A stretch of 64,000 nt of DNA from an uncultured Chitinophagaceae bacterium (GCA_936908745.1 CAKZFX010000013.1:186001-250000); one strand, 5' to 3'; shown: positions 16,426 to 26,146, numbered from the stretch's first letter. A program made the numbers and translations. The notes: generated from the sequence alone by a model not told the origin.

Positions 16426-18633
16426 TTATAGTTTGAAAGATTTTTTTACTTCTTTGATCTGCCGGGTGAAAGCGGCCAGTTCTTTTTCTGTTTGTTTGAT
16501 AAAACTGTTGTCAGCCAGTTTGCCGATCACTTTCTCCATTTCCTTTTCCGTTTCGTATACCATTTTACGGAAAGGATTTTTGTAGTCTTTTTCTCTTGAA
16601 TGGTAAATGCCTTCCGCCATCCATTGCTGCGTGGCCAGTGCTTTGTCTAATAGCCCGGCGAATTTTTTTGGAGTGAGTGAGGCGGCATCCCATTCTAATA
16701 ACTCCAGCATAGCAGCCCATGCATGTCCTGCTTTGGCCGTTATATAGTTATTGCTTCGTTTACTGTAAAAAGAGTGTACTTCATCCCAGCTTTTTGTTTT
16801 GCCGCTATTGATGGATTTGATCAATGATTTTACGGCTTTTTCTTCCATCAACTGGCCGCCGATATTCAGCCATTTATCTCTTGCGGGCTTGGCAGGCAAG
16901 GCTTCAATCAGCTTTTTAAAAGAGCTGATCTTTTTTTCTTCTTTTAAACGCAGCAGGTTGGTGACGCCATAGTAAACGATCAGTTCTTTGAAAACGGTGT
17001 AGGCTTCCTTTACTTTTACCAGGTATACTTTGCGGTTGCTGTTTTCAAATCCTTCTGCACGGATTTCAAGATCGTCAATGGAAACAGCGGGATCGTTCAG
17101 CAGGTCTTTCCCTTTTTTCATCAACTGTTTTTCAGTCAATTGTTTTTTATGTTTCCATGCCCATGCCTGTGCAGTTGTTCTTTCCAGCAATATTAATGTA
17201 TCCATCAATTCATTTACGCTATCAGGGGCAAGGTAATCGTATTCAAGATGCTGGGTTTTGTCCACGCGATGATCACGGCTGTTGTATTTACCGGCGTTGC
17301 GTGCCAGCGCATACATGTTGTAGAGAAACCAATAGCCCGGCATGATCACCAGCGTATCATCACTTACATTATTACTTACCAGTGAAAAGGGGATAGGTAT
17401 ATTTATTTCAGCCGGAAAATCTCCTTTTGCAATAATCGTAAAGGAAGCAAATTTTGAATTGTGTTTTAAGCTAACGCACAGACCCGGCCAGAAACCACGG
17501 CCCGCCACCATTTCGCCATCAGCCCCTCTTGAGTTATGATTGGAACCAATGGTAGCGCCGGCAGCCATATTGCTTTGTCCCATCACCACCGATGCGCACA
17601 AGAAAGAGTTGTTATGATGTTGCTCATGCGCCGGGAAGATCAGCGAATTCAATACCTCGCAGCAGGAGATCGTTGAATTATCGCCTAAGTAAGAGTTGAT
17701 CAAACGTGCACCATATTTAAGCTGCGAATGCGAGCCCATGATAAAACGCACTGCTTTTACACCATAGAATACACGGCAGCCAAACCCAATGATCCCATTG
17801 ACCAGTTCACAACCTTCACCGATCTGCGATTTAGCTTCGGGTGAGGAGTTGATTGTAATATTTTTAAGCTTGTTAGCTCCTTTGATATAGGCGTCTGTAC
17901 CGATCCATGCGTCTTTGATAATGCGGCAGTTTTTGATCACCGTACGGTCGCCGATTTTGCCGTAGTAGCCACGTTTTTTATCAAAACGCTGTTCGGTAAA
18001 TTCCCTGAAACGGTCCATCAGTTTATCATCGTCACGGTATTTTGACCAAAGCCAGGCATCGCCGGGCAACATGCCATTGAAAGGTAAAATAGCACGGCCT
18101 GCATTTTCATTGCATACCTCAATCCAGATACGCACTGCTTCTTTTTCACCTTCTTTGATGATGCCATTACCAAATTTGGAATGGCTGGTGGTGGCGAGTT
18201 CATTGATGTTTACGAGTATGACATCATTGCCGACCACATAATGGCTCATAAAGTTGACGTTGTCGATAACAACATTGTCACCAATATCAGAACTGACGAT
18301 GGTGCTGTTGTATAAACCCACGGGCATACGCAGGTTATTAAATTCAAGGAAGAACGGCTCTAATTTGCCAATGCGGACAAGGCCGTAGAATTTGCAGTTT
18401 TTTACCAGCGAAGCATTAAAGGCATCCGACACCAGTACATTGTTCCAGTTGCCGGAACTGTTGCCGTTGCTTACCAGTAATCTTGTTTCCGCTTTCGTCA
18501 GTTTCCTGTAAGATGTTTCGCTGCGGTTTTGAATATTGCGCAGGTAGTATTCATCTTTTCCTTTCGGAATATATTCATCCGGGATAAACCCGTAGCCTAA
18601 AGATGAAAGAGGTCTTTTAGGAATTTGATTCAT
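16426..18633 (-). CDS. DUF4954 left-handed beta-helix protein
   Basis: A 735-residue protein matching the DUF4954 family of Bacteroidota and spirochaetes. The first 470 residues contain many hexapeptide-like turns (VGLYNSTIVSSDIGDNVVID, IGEGCELVNGIIGFGCRVFY) expected of a left-handed beta-helix like those of sugar-nucleotide acyl/uridyltransferases. GSNHNSRGADGEMVAGRGFW at about 365-384 is the most conserved-looking patch. The remaining 260 residues are helical and lysine-rich. No catalytic site can be assigned. It lies next to glmS on the same strand, which suggests a link to amino-sugar metabolism (inference). Confidence 0.8.
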   Translation of the reverse strand: MNQIPKRPLSSLGYGFIPDEYIPKGKDEYYLRNIQNRSETSYRKLTKAETRLLVSNGNSSGNWNNVLVSDAFNASLVKNCKFYGLVRIGKLEPFFLEFNNLRMPVGLYNSTIVSSDIGDNVVIDNVNFMSHYVVGNDVILVNINELATTSHSKFGNGIIKEGEKEAVRIWIEVCNENAGRAILPFNGMLPGDAWLWSKYRDDDKLMDRFREFTEQRFDKKRGYYGKIGDRTVIKNCRIIKDAWIGTDAYIKGANKLKNITINSSPEAKSQIGEGCELVNGIIGFGCRVFYGVKAVRFIMGSHSQLKYGARLINSYLGDNSTISCCEVLNSLIFPAHEQHHNNSFLCASVVMGQSNMAAGATIGSNHNSRGADGEMVAGRGFWPGLCVSLKHNSKFASFTIIAKGDFPAEINIPIPFSLVSNNVSDDTLVIMPGYWFLYNMYALARNAGKYNSRDHRVDKTQHLEYDYLAPDSVNELMDTLILLERTTAQAWAWKHKKQLTEKQLMKKGKDLLNDPAVSIDDLEIRAEGFENSNRKVYLVKVKEAYTVFKELIVYYGVTNLLRLKEEKKISSFKKLIEALPAKPARDKWLNIGGQLMEEKAVKSLIKSINSGKTKSWDEVHSFYSKRSNNYITAKAGHAWAAMLELLEWDAASLTPKKFAGLLDKALATQQWMAEGIYHSREKDYKNPFRKMVYETEKEMEKVIGKLADNSFIKQTEKELAAFTRQIKEVKKSFKL

Positions 18634-18663
18634 GCAGTCGGGATAAGTTCTAAGGTTTCGGGT

Positions 18664-18727
18664 TTATGTTCGTACTTATAGCTTCGTACTTCTAACTTCG
18701 TACTTCTAACTTCGCACTTTGTACTTA
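18664..18727. repeat. Tandem acttcgtactt spacer repeat
   Basis: Four imperfect units of about 14 bp (gttcgtacttatagc, ttcgtacttctaact, ttcgtacttctaact, ttcgcactttgtact) fill the gap between glmS and DUF4954. The same phrase recurs once at 22481-22494. Confidence 0.75.
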
Positions 18728-20563
18728 TTCTACAGTTACACTTTTCGCAAGATTCCGTGGTTTGTCCACATCACAACCCTTGGCCACGCCGATATAGTAA
18801 GCCAGCAGTTGCAATGGCACTACACTGATGATCGGTGCTAATACCTCATCGGCTTCGGGGATGACCATAACATCATTGGACAATTCGGTGGATGTTTCAT
18901 CTCCTTCAGTGATCACCGAAATAACCTGTCCTTTTCTTGCTTTGATCTCCTGCATATTGCTCACCACTTTTTCATGGTAAGTATCTTTTGTTGCCACAAA
19001 TACAACAGGCAGGTTTTCGTCCACCAATGCAATAGGCCCGTGTTTCATTTCTGCAGCAGGGTAACCTTCCGCATGTATATAGGAAATCTCTTTGAGTTTC
19101 AAGGCGCCTTCCAATGCTACCGGGAAGTTGTAGCCACGACCGAGGTATAAAAAGTCTCTTGCGTCTTTGTATTTTTCGGCGAGTTGTTTGATGCCTTCGC
19201 TATGTTGTAATGTCCAGGCTACTTTTTCAGGCACTTCTTCGAGTTCTTTGAGCAAGTGAATATAACGTTCGTTGGAAATGCTTCCTTTGATATAAGCGAT
19301 TTTCAAAGCGATCATGGTCAGCACGGCTAATTGCGCTGTAAACGCTTTGGTAGATGCCACACCGATTTCAGGGCCGGCGTGTGTATAAGCGCCACCGTGT
19401 GATACCCTTGCAATAGACGATCCAACCACATTGACCACACCGAGAATGATAGCGCCTTTGGCTTTTGCATTTTCAATGGCCACCAGTGTATCGGCTGTTT
19501 CACCACTTTGTGAGATAGCGATAATGACATCACCTTTATTGATCACAGGATTGCGGTAGCGGAATTCAGAAGCGTATTCCACTTCCACATTGATACGGCA
19601 AAGTTCTTCAAATATATATTCAGCCACTAAGCCGGCATGCCAGCTGGTGCCGCAGGCGATCATGATAATGCGGTTGGCATTCACCAGTTGGTCAGCATAT
19701 TGTTGTATGCCGCTCATGGTGATGGTTCCGGCTGTTGCGTCTAAACGTCCGCGCAGGCAATCATAGATCGTTTGCGGTTGTTCAAATATTTCTTTCAGCA
19801 TGAAATGATCGTAACCGCCTTTTTCTATCGCTGCCAGTTCAATATCCAGCTTCTGTACATAAGGCGTCAGCTTTTCATTGCCGAGGTTTTTTAAGATCAG
19901 TTCATCAGGACGTATAATGGCTAATTCGTAGTCGTTTACATACACCACTTCTTTGGTGTATTCGAGCATTGGTGATGCGTCAGAGCCGAGAAAGTGCTCG
20001 CCTTTGCCCACACCGATTACCAGCGGGCTTCCTTTTCTTGCCGCAATGATCGTTTCAGGATCATCTGCATCCAATAGTAAAATAACATAGGCACCTGTCA
20101 CACGTTTCAATGCCACACGCACTGCTTCTTCCAATGAGCATTCATTGTTTTTACGTATCTCTTCAATAAAGTTCAGTAAGACTTCTGTGTCGGTATCGCT
20201 TTGGAACGTATATCCTTTTTTTACCAGTTCTGATTTCAGTTGCGCATAGTTTTCAATGATACCATTGTGGATCATGGCCAGTTTGCCACTGGCTGACTGG
20301 TGCGGGTGGGCATTGCGGTCGCTGGGTTCGCCATGTGTAGCCCAACGGGTGTGCCCGATACCGATATGTGAGTGTAAGTTTTTGCCAACAACGGCTTCTT
20401 CCAGTTCGGCCACTTTACCTTTTTTCTTATACACTTTTAGTCCCTCGCCATTTTGGAGGGCTACGCCGGTGCTGTCATAGCCACGGTATTCAAGGCGTTT
20501 CAATCCTTTGATGATGATCGGGTAAGCTTCTCTTGGTCCTGTATATCCAACAATTCCGCACAT
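18725..20563 (-). CDS. glmS: Glutamine--fructose-6-phosphate aminotransferase
   Basis: GlmS converts fructose-6-P and glutamine to glucosamine-6-P, the entry step to amino sugars. The start is ATG 20563, not the upstream in-frame 20656, because the mature enzyme must begin MCGIVGYTG with Cys2 as the glutaminase nucleophile, and an exact -7 box (20607-20614) lies between the two. The N-terminal Ntn glutaminase domain has RWATHGEPSDRNAHPH. Two SIS domains follow (IACGTSWHAG, SQSGETADT, STKAFTAQL), then the signature C-terminus DKPRNLAKSVTVE. At 612 residues it is standard. No glmS ribozyme is seen in the 40-nt leader. Confidence 0.97.
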   Translation of the reverse strand: MCGIVGYTGPREAYPIIIKGLKRLEYRGYDSTGVALQNGEGLKVYKKKGKVAELEEAVVGKNLHSHIGIGHTRWATHGEPSDRNAHPHQSASGKLAMIHNGIIENYAQLKSELVKKGYTFQSDTDTEVLLNFIEEIRKNNECSLEEAVRVALKRVTGAYVILLLDADDPETIIAARKGSPLVIGVGKGEHFLGSDASPMLEYTKEVVYVNDYELAIIRPDELILKNLGNEKLTPYVQKLDIELAAIEKGGYDHFMLKEIFEQPQTIYDCLRGRLDATAGTITMSGIQQYADQLVNANRIIMIACGTSWHAGLVAEYIFEELCRINVEVEYASEFRYRNPVINKGDVIIAISQSGETADTLVAIENAKAKGAIILGVVNVVGSSIARVSHGGAYTHAGPEIGVASTKAFTAQLAVLTMIALKIAYIKGSISNERYIHLLKELEEVPEKVAWTLQHSEGIKQLAEKYKDARDFLYLGRGYNFPVALEGALKLKEISYIHAEGYPAAEMKHGPIALVDENLPVVFVATKDTYHEKVVSNMQEIKARKGQVISVITEGDETSTELSNDVMVIPEADEVLAPIISVVPLQLLAYYIGVAKGCDVDKPRNLAKSVTVE

Positions 20564-20606
20564 GTATATATTATTTTTTAACTGTGTTTGATCAATAAAA
20601 TAGAGG

Positions 20607-20614
20607 CAAATGTA
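20607..20614 (-). promoter_or_regulatory. -7 box for glmS
   Basis: The minus strand reads TACATTTG, exact TAnnTTTG, giving a start near 20603 and a leader of about 40 nt to the ATG at 20563. No clear TTG at -33. Confidence 0.55.
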
Positions 20615-20656
20615 GTTATTAAAGCGGTGAAAATAAAAAGCCGCACAAACCTGCAA

Positions 20657-22045
20657 TCAGAGTAAAACACCTTTTAACAAAAGGAAGGCTGTTCCGAAGT
20701 AGATCAGCAGTCCTGTTACGTCTACCAGCGTGGCAATAAAAGGAGTGGAGGAAGTGGCAGGGTCAGCGCCGAGGCGTTTTAACAGTAATGGCAGCATAGA
20801 ACCCATGATTGTTCCCCAGGTAACGACACCGATAACGGCAGTACCGATGGCAAAACCGATGCGGATATAGTGTTCACCAAAGAGATCAAAAAGCTGGTAG
20901 CCGCCAAATACGATGATAAAGCCCATGATGCCCAATGTGGCGCCCATCACAAGACCGGAAATAATTTCACGGCGGGCGATGCGCCACCAGTCGGCCACGG
21001 TTATTTCGCCCAGGGCCATTGCCTGTATAATTAATGTGGCAGCTTGTGAGCCACTGTTGCCGCCACTTGAAATGATCAACGGGATAAATGTTGACAACAC
21101 TAATACCTGTTCCAGTGTTTTTTGAAAGCCTGACATGGCAGCGATGGTGAGTGTTTCTCCAATAAAGAGAATGATAAGCCAGATGATCCTTTTTTTATAC
21201 AGTTTTACCAATGGAACATCGAGGTAGGGTTCTTCCAACGCGGATGTACCTCCCATTTTCTGCATATCCTCGCTAAATTCTTCTTCGGCTACCCAAAGTA
21301 TATCATCAATCGTTACAATACCGAGCAGTTTGTTGCTGTTGCTGACAACCGGCAGGGCCACACGATTGTTCATTTTAAATACATCGCTGGCTGTTTCCTG
21401 GTCATCGTAGGCATGAAGGGAGACCACACGGTTGTCCATGAGGTCAGACACTTTTTTATCAGGCGGGTTCAGGATAAAATCGCGGATGCGGATATCATCC
21501 AGCAGTTCGCCTTTGCGATTGATAACATAGATCACTTCCACCGTTTCACTGTCTTTGCCAAATTTGCGGATGGTGCTGAAAACTTCTTCAATCGTATTAT
21601 CAGGATAAACGTACACATAGTCGGGTGTCATCAGGCGACCGATACTATTATCGGGATAACCTAACAGCGATAGTGTTACTTTTCTTTCTTCGGGGTCCAG
21701 CAGTTTGATGAGTTCACGTACAGCATTGCTGGGCAGTTCTTCCAAAAAGTCGGTACGGTCATCAGGAGGCAGTTCATTCAGCAAACCGGCCGTACTGTTG
21801 GCCGGCAATTCATGGATGATCCTTTTTTGTATAGAAATGTCGAGGATCTTAAAAACACTGGCCGCCCTGTGCACAGACATATTGGCGATGATCTGGCTTT
21901 CAAAGTCGGGAAATTCATAGACAAATTCAGCCACATCACTGATGTTCTGGTGATTCAGAAAATCTTTGATCTGCAGCTTATCTTCTGTTTGAATGACCGC
22001 TTCAAACTGCTCTTTAAGGCTGGGTTGTTCCAGTTCCAATGACAT
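20657..22045 (-). CDS. mgtE: Magnesium transporter MgtE
   Basis: A homodimeric Mg2+ channel/transporter in the inner membrane. It shows a cytoplasmic helical N domain (about 20-130, including LLNELPPDDRTDFLEELP), two CBS domains (about 135-260) that sense Mg2+, a plug helix, and five transmembrane helices (about 285-460) containing FIPLIISSGGNSGSQAATL, the ion-pore signature. At 462 residues it is standard. The ATG at 22045 is 4 nt after an exact TAAATTTG box, so the message may be nearly leaderless. It lies 94 bp upstream of the glmS start on the same strand, but glmS has its own -7 box. Confidence 0.95.
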   Translation of the reverse strand: MSLELEQPSLKEQFEAVIQTEDKLQIKDFLNHQNISDVAEFVYEFPDFESQIIANMSVHRAASVFKILDISIQKRIIHELPANSTAGLLNELPPDDRTDFLEELPSNAVRELIKLLDPEERKVTLSLLGYPDNSIGRLMTPDYVYVYPDNTIEEVFSTIRKFGKDSETVEVIYVINRKGELLDDIRIRDFILNPPDKKVSDLMDNRVVSLHAYDDQETASDVFKMNNRVALPVVSNSNKLLGIVTIDDILWVAEEEFSEDMQKMGGTSALEEPYLDVPLVKLYKKRIIWLIILFIGETLTIAAMSGFQKTLEQVLVLSTFIPLIISSGGNSGSQAATLIIQAMALGEITVADWWRIARREIISGLVMGATLGIMGFIIVFGGYQLFDLFGEHYIRIGFAIGTAVIGVVTWGTIMGSMLPLLLKRLGADPATSSTPFIATLVDVTGLLIYFGTAFLLLKGVLL

Positions 22046-22049
22046 TCGT

Positions 22050-22057
22050 CAAATTTA
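22050..22057 (-). promoter_or_regulatory. -7 box abutting mgtE start
   Basis: The minus strand reads TAAATTTG followed by ACGA and the ATG. The predicted transcript would have a 5' leader of about one nucleotide. Confidence 0.5.
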
Positions 22058-22109
22058 CGAAGGATGGGTTTAGCAGCGTGTATTTTAGTTGTTGTATTGA
22101 AAGAAGTAA

Positions 22110-22470
22110 CTAAATGTTTATTTTATTTCACCGCAGAGAAAAAGAGGAGCAGAGATTCGCAGCGTTTTTTTTACCGCTAACCTGCCTGTCGGCAGACAGG
22201 GGCGCAAGGGCGCAAAGGTTTTTTAAACTGCGAAGCGAGATTTTTCACCGCAGAGAAAGAGAGAAGGAGAGATTCGCAGAGAGAGATTATTTAACCGCGA
22301 AGGCGGAAAGACGCAAACCTGCCTGTCGGCAGACAGGGTTTTTTAAGCTGCGAAGCGGAACGCTTTGCAGAGCGATTGTAGGTTTTTGTATTCTCTGTGG
22401 TTCTCCTTTTCTCTGTGATCCTCCGTGGCCTTCTTTGTGCAAAAGCTCAGTGCCTTTTGTGGTAAATAAA
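22110..22470. repeat. Degenerate cgcagagaaag / cgcaaag intergenic repeat block
   Basis: The 466 bp between mgtE and the SET gene hold no credible gene. They consist of repeated phrases such as caccgcagagaaaaag, attcgcagagagag and gacgcaaa, and end in ctctgtggttctcc, tttgtgcaaaa and cttttgtgg. Two identical palindromes CCTGCCTGTCGGCAGACAGG lie at 22181-22200 and 22318-22337, in near-duplicate surroundings about 137 bp apart. Confidence 0.75.
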
Positions 22471-22511
22471 CTTGCAGATTCTAACTTCGTACTTCAAATT
22501 TCACAGTTAGC

Positions 22512-22898
22512 ATGATCCTTCCTTTTTTATATATAGCCCCGACCGCAGATATGGGCCGCGGTGTTTTTACTTCAGAAGATATTGAACCGGGTACGGTCAT
22601 CGAGATTGCGCCTGTGATCGTTTTATCACCGGAAGAAAGGGCAACCCTTGACAAGACGCTGTTGCACGATTATATTTTTGAATGGGGCAAAAAACAGGAC
22701 CATTGTTGTGTGGCGCTGGGTTATGTGTCCATGTATAACCATTCTTATGAATCCAATTGTGATTATGAAATGGATTATGCCGCCGAAACGATCGCTATTA
22801 AAACGGTGATGCGGATAAAAGCAGGTGAGGAGATTTTTATTAATTACAACGGCGAGTGGAATGACCCTACTCAATTAAGCTGGTTTGACGCCAAATAA
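22512..22898 (+). CDS. Small SET-domain protein
   Basis: A 128-residue protein that is essentially a bare SET domain, the fold of protein lysine methyltransferases. Visible landmarks are MGRGVFTSEDIEPGTVIE (about 14-31, SAM-binding G-x-G), YVSMYNHSYESNCDYEMDY (the N-H-S segment that forms the knot), and AGEEIFINYNGEWN (the E-x-x-x-x-Y end). It lacks the pre- and post-SET cysteine regions, so it resembles small bacterial SET proteins whose substrates are mostly unknown. It stands alone between a repeat block and a terminator. Confidence 0.88.
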   Translation: MILPFLYIAPTADMGRGVFTSEDIEPGTVIEIAPVIVLSPEERATLDKTLLHDYIFEWGKKQDHCCVALGYVSMYNHSYESNCDYEMDYAAETIAIKTVMRIKAGEEIFINYNGEWNDPTQLSWFDAK

Positions 22899-22928
22899 AA
22901 AAGCTGCCCGTTTGGGACAGCTTTCTTC
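22897..22928. terminator. Bidirectional terminator between SET and CHRD genes
   Basis: AAAGCTG-CCC (22900-22909) pairs with GGG-A-CAGCTTT (22914-22924), loop GTTT, with a one-base bulge. A-rich flank on the left gives the stronger U tract (TTTTTTATTT) for the minus strand. Confidence 0.8.
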
Positions 22929-22945
22929 TATAAAGATACGAAATT

Positions 22946-23428
22946 TTATTGAAATTTAACCTGGGCCCTGATCTCACCCGCAGGGTTAGCAGCGGTGCGG
23001 ATCATTACATAGTATAAGCCATTTAATACATCCTGTTCTTTTACAACTACACCGTCAACAGTCAGGTTGCCGCTGTAAGAACCGTTGGCCGTAAGGCCGG
23101 TTGTAGAAATCACTTGTACAGGCGTGGTTGGTGAAACCGCATAACCTACCGGGGCAAGACCATAAATACCAATACCCGTAGGGTTGCCGGTAAGACCGCT
23201 CCAGGAGAATCTGTAACTCATGATACCTGTATTTTTTACGTAGTAAACAGTGAGTTTGCCTAATGCGGGTGAAGCGCTGACGGGCACTACCTGGGCGCCG
23301 GTCATAGGGATGTCCGTTTTTTCGTATTGGCTGTTTTTCTTCAGTTCTTCAGATTTTTCGCAAGAACTAAAGCCAATTACAGCAGCAGAAAGGAGTAAAG
23401 AGAAAGCAGTTAGTTTAAACAATTGCAT
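22946..23428 (-). CDS. CHRD-like lipoprotein
   Basis: A 160-residue exported lipoprotein. The signal ends in VIGFSSC (lipobox Cys23). The rest fits a CHRD domain: an opening MTGAQVVPVSASPALGKLTV, a central SYRFSWSGLTGNPTGIGIYG, and the typical end LYYVMIRTAANPAGEIRAQV. CHRD domains are beta-rich and were first named from chordin; their bacterial role is unknown. A near-consensus promoter (TTG, 19 nt, TATTTTTA) lies about 14 nt upstream of the start. It stands alone. The family call rests on the C-terminal GEIRAQV pattern. Confidence 0.7.
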   Translation of the reverse strand: MQLFKLTAFSLLLSAAVIGFSSCEKSEELKKNSQYEKTDIPMTGAQVVPVSASPALGKLTVYYVKNTGIMSYRFSWSGLTGNPTGIGIYGLAPVGYAVSPTTPVQVISTTGLTANGSYSGNLTVDGVVVKEQDVLNGLYYVMIRTAANPAGEIRAQVKFQ

Positions 23429-23519
23429 GGTTGCATGATTTGCGTAAAAATAAGAAGTTTTTGTAATCAGACAAGTATTGCCGCTACAAACCCAATAAGT
23501 TGTGGAAAAGCGGGCAGAT

Positions 23520-26132
23520 TTAGCGGAGCATGCTTTTTATTTCCTGTAGTTTCAGCAGGGCTTCCACCGGCGTCAGGCGGTTGATGTCGGTTATTTCCAG
23601 CAGTTTCCGGATCTCGTCGAAGGTTTCGGTATGGGCGTCAAAAATGGACAATTGCATTTTGGGCTGGGTGCTGTTTTTAAGCACTTCGCTGGTATTGTCG
23701 CCAACGCCCGATTCACGGCTGGCTTCCAGTTGTTTTAAAATATCGTTGGCCCGGTCAACAAGGGCTGGCGGCATACCTGCCATTTTAGCCACATGAATAC
23801 CAAAACTATGGGTGCTGCCGCCTCTTGCCAGTTTGCGCAGGAAAATGATCTTGTTGCCTACTTCTTTATTTGTGACATGAAAATTTTTGATGCGGGGCAG
23901 TTTTTCTTCCAGTTCGTTCAGCTCGTGGTAGTGTGTGGCAAATAATGTTTTGGGCTGGTGCGGCGAATTGTGGAGGTATTCGGCAATGCTCCAGGCAATG
24001 GAAACACCGTCATACGTGGATGTTCCACGGCCGATCTCATCTAATATGACGAGACTGCGGGCCGTAAGGTTGTTGATGATGCTGGCGGTTTCGTTCATTT
24101 CCACCATAAATGTCGATTCGCCGCCGCTCAGGTTGTCAGAAGCACCGACACGGGTAAATATTTTATCTGTCAGCGAGATGTTGGCTTCGGCCGCCGGAAC
24201 AAAAGAACCGATATGCGCCATCAATGTGATCAAGGCCGTTTGGCGCAGCAAAGCGGATTTACCACTCATGTTGGGGCCGGTCAGGATGATGATCTGTTGT
24301 TCGCCTTTGCCCAGTTCAAGATCGTTGCTGATATAGCTTTCGCCAACGGCTAAGTTTCTTTCGATCACCGGGTGGCGGCCGTCTTTTACCAGCCATTCAT
24401 TGCCTTCGTGCAGCGTTGGTTTTTTGTATTGATATTGAATGGCATTGTTGGCAAAGCAGCACATACAATCCAGTATGGCGATGATGTTGCCGTTCGTTTG
24501 CACCGGGGCGAGGTAGTCGAAGAGTTCATTTAATAATGCTTCGTAGAGCTCCAGTTCAATGCGCAATATTTTTTCTTCGGCACCTGTTATTTTTTCTTCG
24601 TAGTCTTTTAGTTCGGGTGTGATGTAGCGTTCGGCATTGGCCAGTGTTTGCTTGCGCATCCATTCGGCAGGCACTTTATTTTTATGCAGGTTGGTTACTT
24701 CGAGGTAGTAGCCAAATACATTGTTGAAACCGATTTTCAATGAACTGATGCCGGTGGTTTGTGCTTCCCTTGCCTGTAGTTGTGCTAAGTATTCTTTGCC
24801 GTTAAAAGCGATCTGTCGCAGGTTATCCAGTTCTTCATGGATGCCGTTGTTCATCATGCCGCCTTTGGCAGCCAATGCCGGTGGGTTTTCAGCGATTTCT
24901 TTAAATATTTTTTCGGCAATAAGGGGGCAGGGATTCAGTGCATCGCCCAGGCGTTTGAGGTATTCGTTGGAAGATGCGATACACAATTCTTTAATGATCT
25001 CCACCTGTTTCAATCCCTTTGCCAGTTGTAATACTTCTCTCGGGTTGATTTTTTTCAGCGGGATTTTAGAAACGAGCCGTTCGATATCACCACAGGCTTT
25101 TACAGCTTGTACCAGTTGGTGGCGCAGGTCGGTTTCTTTCACTAAGAATTCAACCAGCGTCAGCCGTTCGTTGATCTTCTGGATATCTTTTAAGGGGAAA
25201 ATGATCCAGCGTTTCAATAACCGTGCGCCCATTGGGGACACGGTGTTGTCCAATACATTTAATAAAGTATGATTGCCTTCGGCACTTCCATATACTAATT
25301 CTAAATTACGGATGGTGAAACGGTCCATCCATAAAAAATCATCACGGTCGATGCGTTGCAGCGAAGTGATATGTTGCAGGTTGGGATGTTCGGTATCCCG
25401 TAAGTAATGAATAATAGCCCCGGCGGCGATCAGCCCGTTTTTGAGTTCTTCCACGCCAAAGCCTTTGAGTGAATGTGTTTGAAAATGTTTCAGCAATACA
25501 TCTTCTGCATATACACTGTCAAAGATCCATTCATCCAGTGTGTAGGTATAGAGTTTACCGCCAAAGAGTTCTTTGAATTTTTTCTGGTGCTGGCGTTGAA
25601 AAACAACTTCCGAAGGTTTGAAACTTTGTAAGAGTTTATCGGCGTATTCACGATCGCCTTCGGCCAGAAAGAATTCACCTGTTGAGATATCTAAAAAGGC
25701 CAGCCCGTATTTTTCATCGGCGGTGATGTGGACGGCTGCTAAGAAGTTATTGGTATGATGTTCTAATAATTTATCGTTGACCGCTGTGCCGGGTGTGATC
25801 ATATCGGTCACGCCTCTTTTTACCACGCCTTTGGCGGTTTTGGGATCTTCGAGCTGGTCGCAGATGGCAACACGATAACCGGCTTTTACCAGCTTATGCA
25901 GGTACGTGTCTAAGGCATGGTGGGGAAAACCGGCGAGGTCCAGCGAAGCGGCAGCACCGTTGTTTCTTTTGGTAAGGGTAATCCCCAATACCTGCGAAGC
26001 AATGACGGCATCTTGTCCGAAGGTTTCATAGAAATCGCCCACACGAAACAGCAGGATGGCATCGGGGTATTTTTGCTTAATAGCCCGGTGTTGTTGCATC
26101 ATGGGAGTATCATTGCCAGCCGATTTTGCCAT
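23520..26132 (-). CDS. mutS: DNA mismatch repair protein MutS
   Basis: MutS recognises mismatches and small loops and starts mismatch repair with MutL. Domain I has the mismatch-reading motif DFYETFGQDA (the F-x-E wedge). Connector, core and clamp domains follow, then the ATPase with Walker A TGPNMSGKSALLRQ, Walker B VILDEIGRGTSTYDG and the conserved THYHEL. At 870 residues it is standard MutS1 length. The start is ATG 26132; the upstream in-frame TTG at 26141 lies inside the -7 box. mutL is not in the window. Confidence 0.97.
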   Translation of the reverse strand: MAKSAGNDTPMMQQHRAIKQKYPDAILLFRVGDFYETFGQDAVIASQVLGITLTKRNNGAAASLDLAGFPHHALDTYLHKLVKAGYRVAICDQLEDPKTAKGVVKRGVTDMITPGTAVNDKLLEHHTNNFLAAVHITADEKYGLAFLDISTGEFFLAEGDREYADKLLQSFKPSEVVFQRQHQKKFKELFGGKLYTYTLDEWIFDSVYAEDVLLKHFQTHSLKGFGVEELKNGLIAAGAIIHYLRDTEHPNLQHITSLQRIDRDDFLWMDRFTIRNLELVYGSAEGNHTLLNVLDNTVSPMGARLLKRWIIFPLKDIQKINERLTLVEFLVKETDLRHQLVQAVKACGDIERLVSKIPLKKINPREVLQLAKGLKQVEIIKELCIASSNEYLKRLGDALNPCPLIAEKIFKEIAENPPALAAKGGMMNNGIHEELDNLRQIAFNGKEYLAQLQAREAQTTGISSLKIGFNNVFGYYLEVTNLHKNKVPAEWMRKQTLANAERYITPELKDYEEKITGAEEKILRIELELYEALLNELFDYLAPVQTNGNIIAILDCMCCFANNAIQYQYKKPTLHEGNEWLVKDGRHPVIERNLAVGESYISNDLELGKGEQQIIILTGPNMSGKSALLRQTALITLMAHIGSFVPAAEANISLTDKIFTRVGASDNLSGGESTFMVEMNETASIINNLTARSLVILDEIGRGTSTYDGVSIAWSIAEYLHNSPHQPKTLFATHYHELNELEEKLPRIKNFHVTNKEVGNKIIFLRKLARGGSTHSFGIHVAKMAGMPPALVDRANDILKQLEASRESGVGDNTSEVLKNSTQPKMQLSIFDAHTETFDEIRKLLEITDINRLTPVEALLKLQEIKSMLR

Positions 26133-26138
26133 AGTGGG

Positions 26139-26146
26139 CAAAAATA
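26139..26146 (-). promoter_or_regulatory. -7 box abutting mutS start
   Basis: The minus strand reads TATTTTTG, six bases, then the mutS ATG. Transcription would begin about 3 nt before the start codon. Confidence 0.55.

Noticed and set aside
20564..20607. glmS ribozyme
   Set aside because: The leader is only about 40 nt and lacks the ribozyme core.
20564..20656. Extended start of glmS at 20656
   Set aside because: Cys2 must be the N-terminal nucleophile after Met removal, and a promoter box lies between.
26133..26141. TTG start for mutS at 26141
   Set aside because: The TTG is part of the TATTTTTG promoter box; ATG 26132 is in place.
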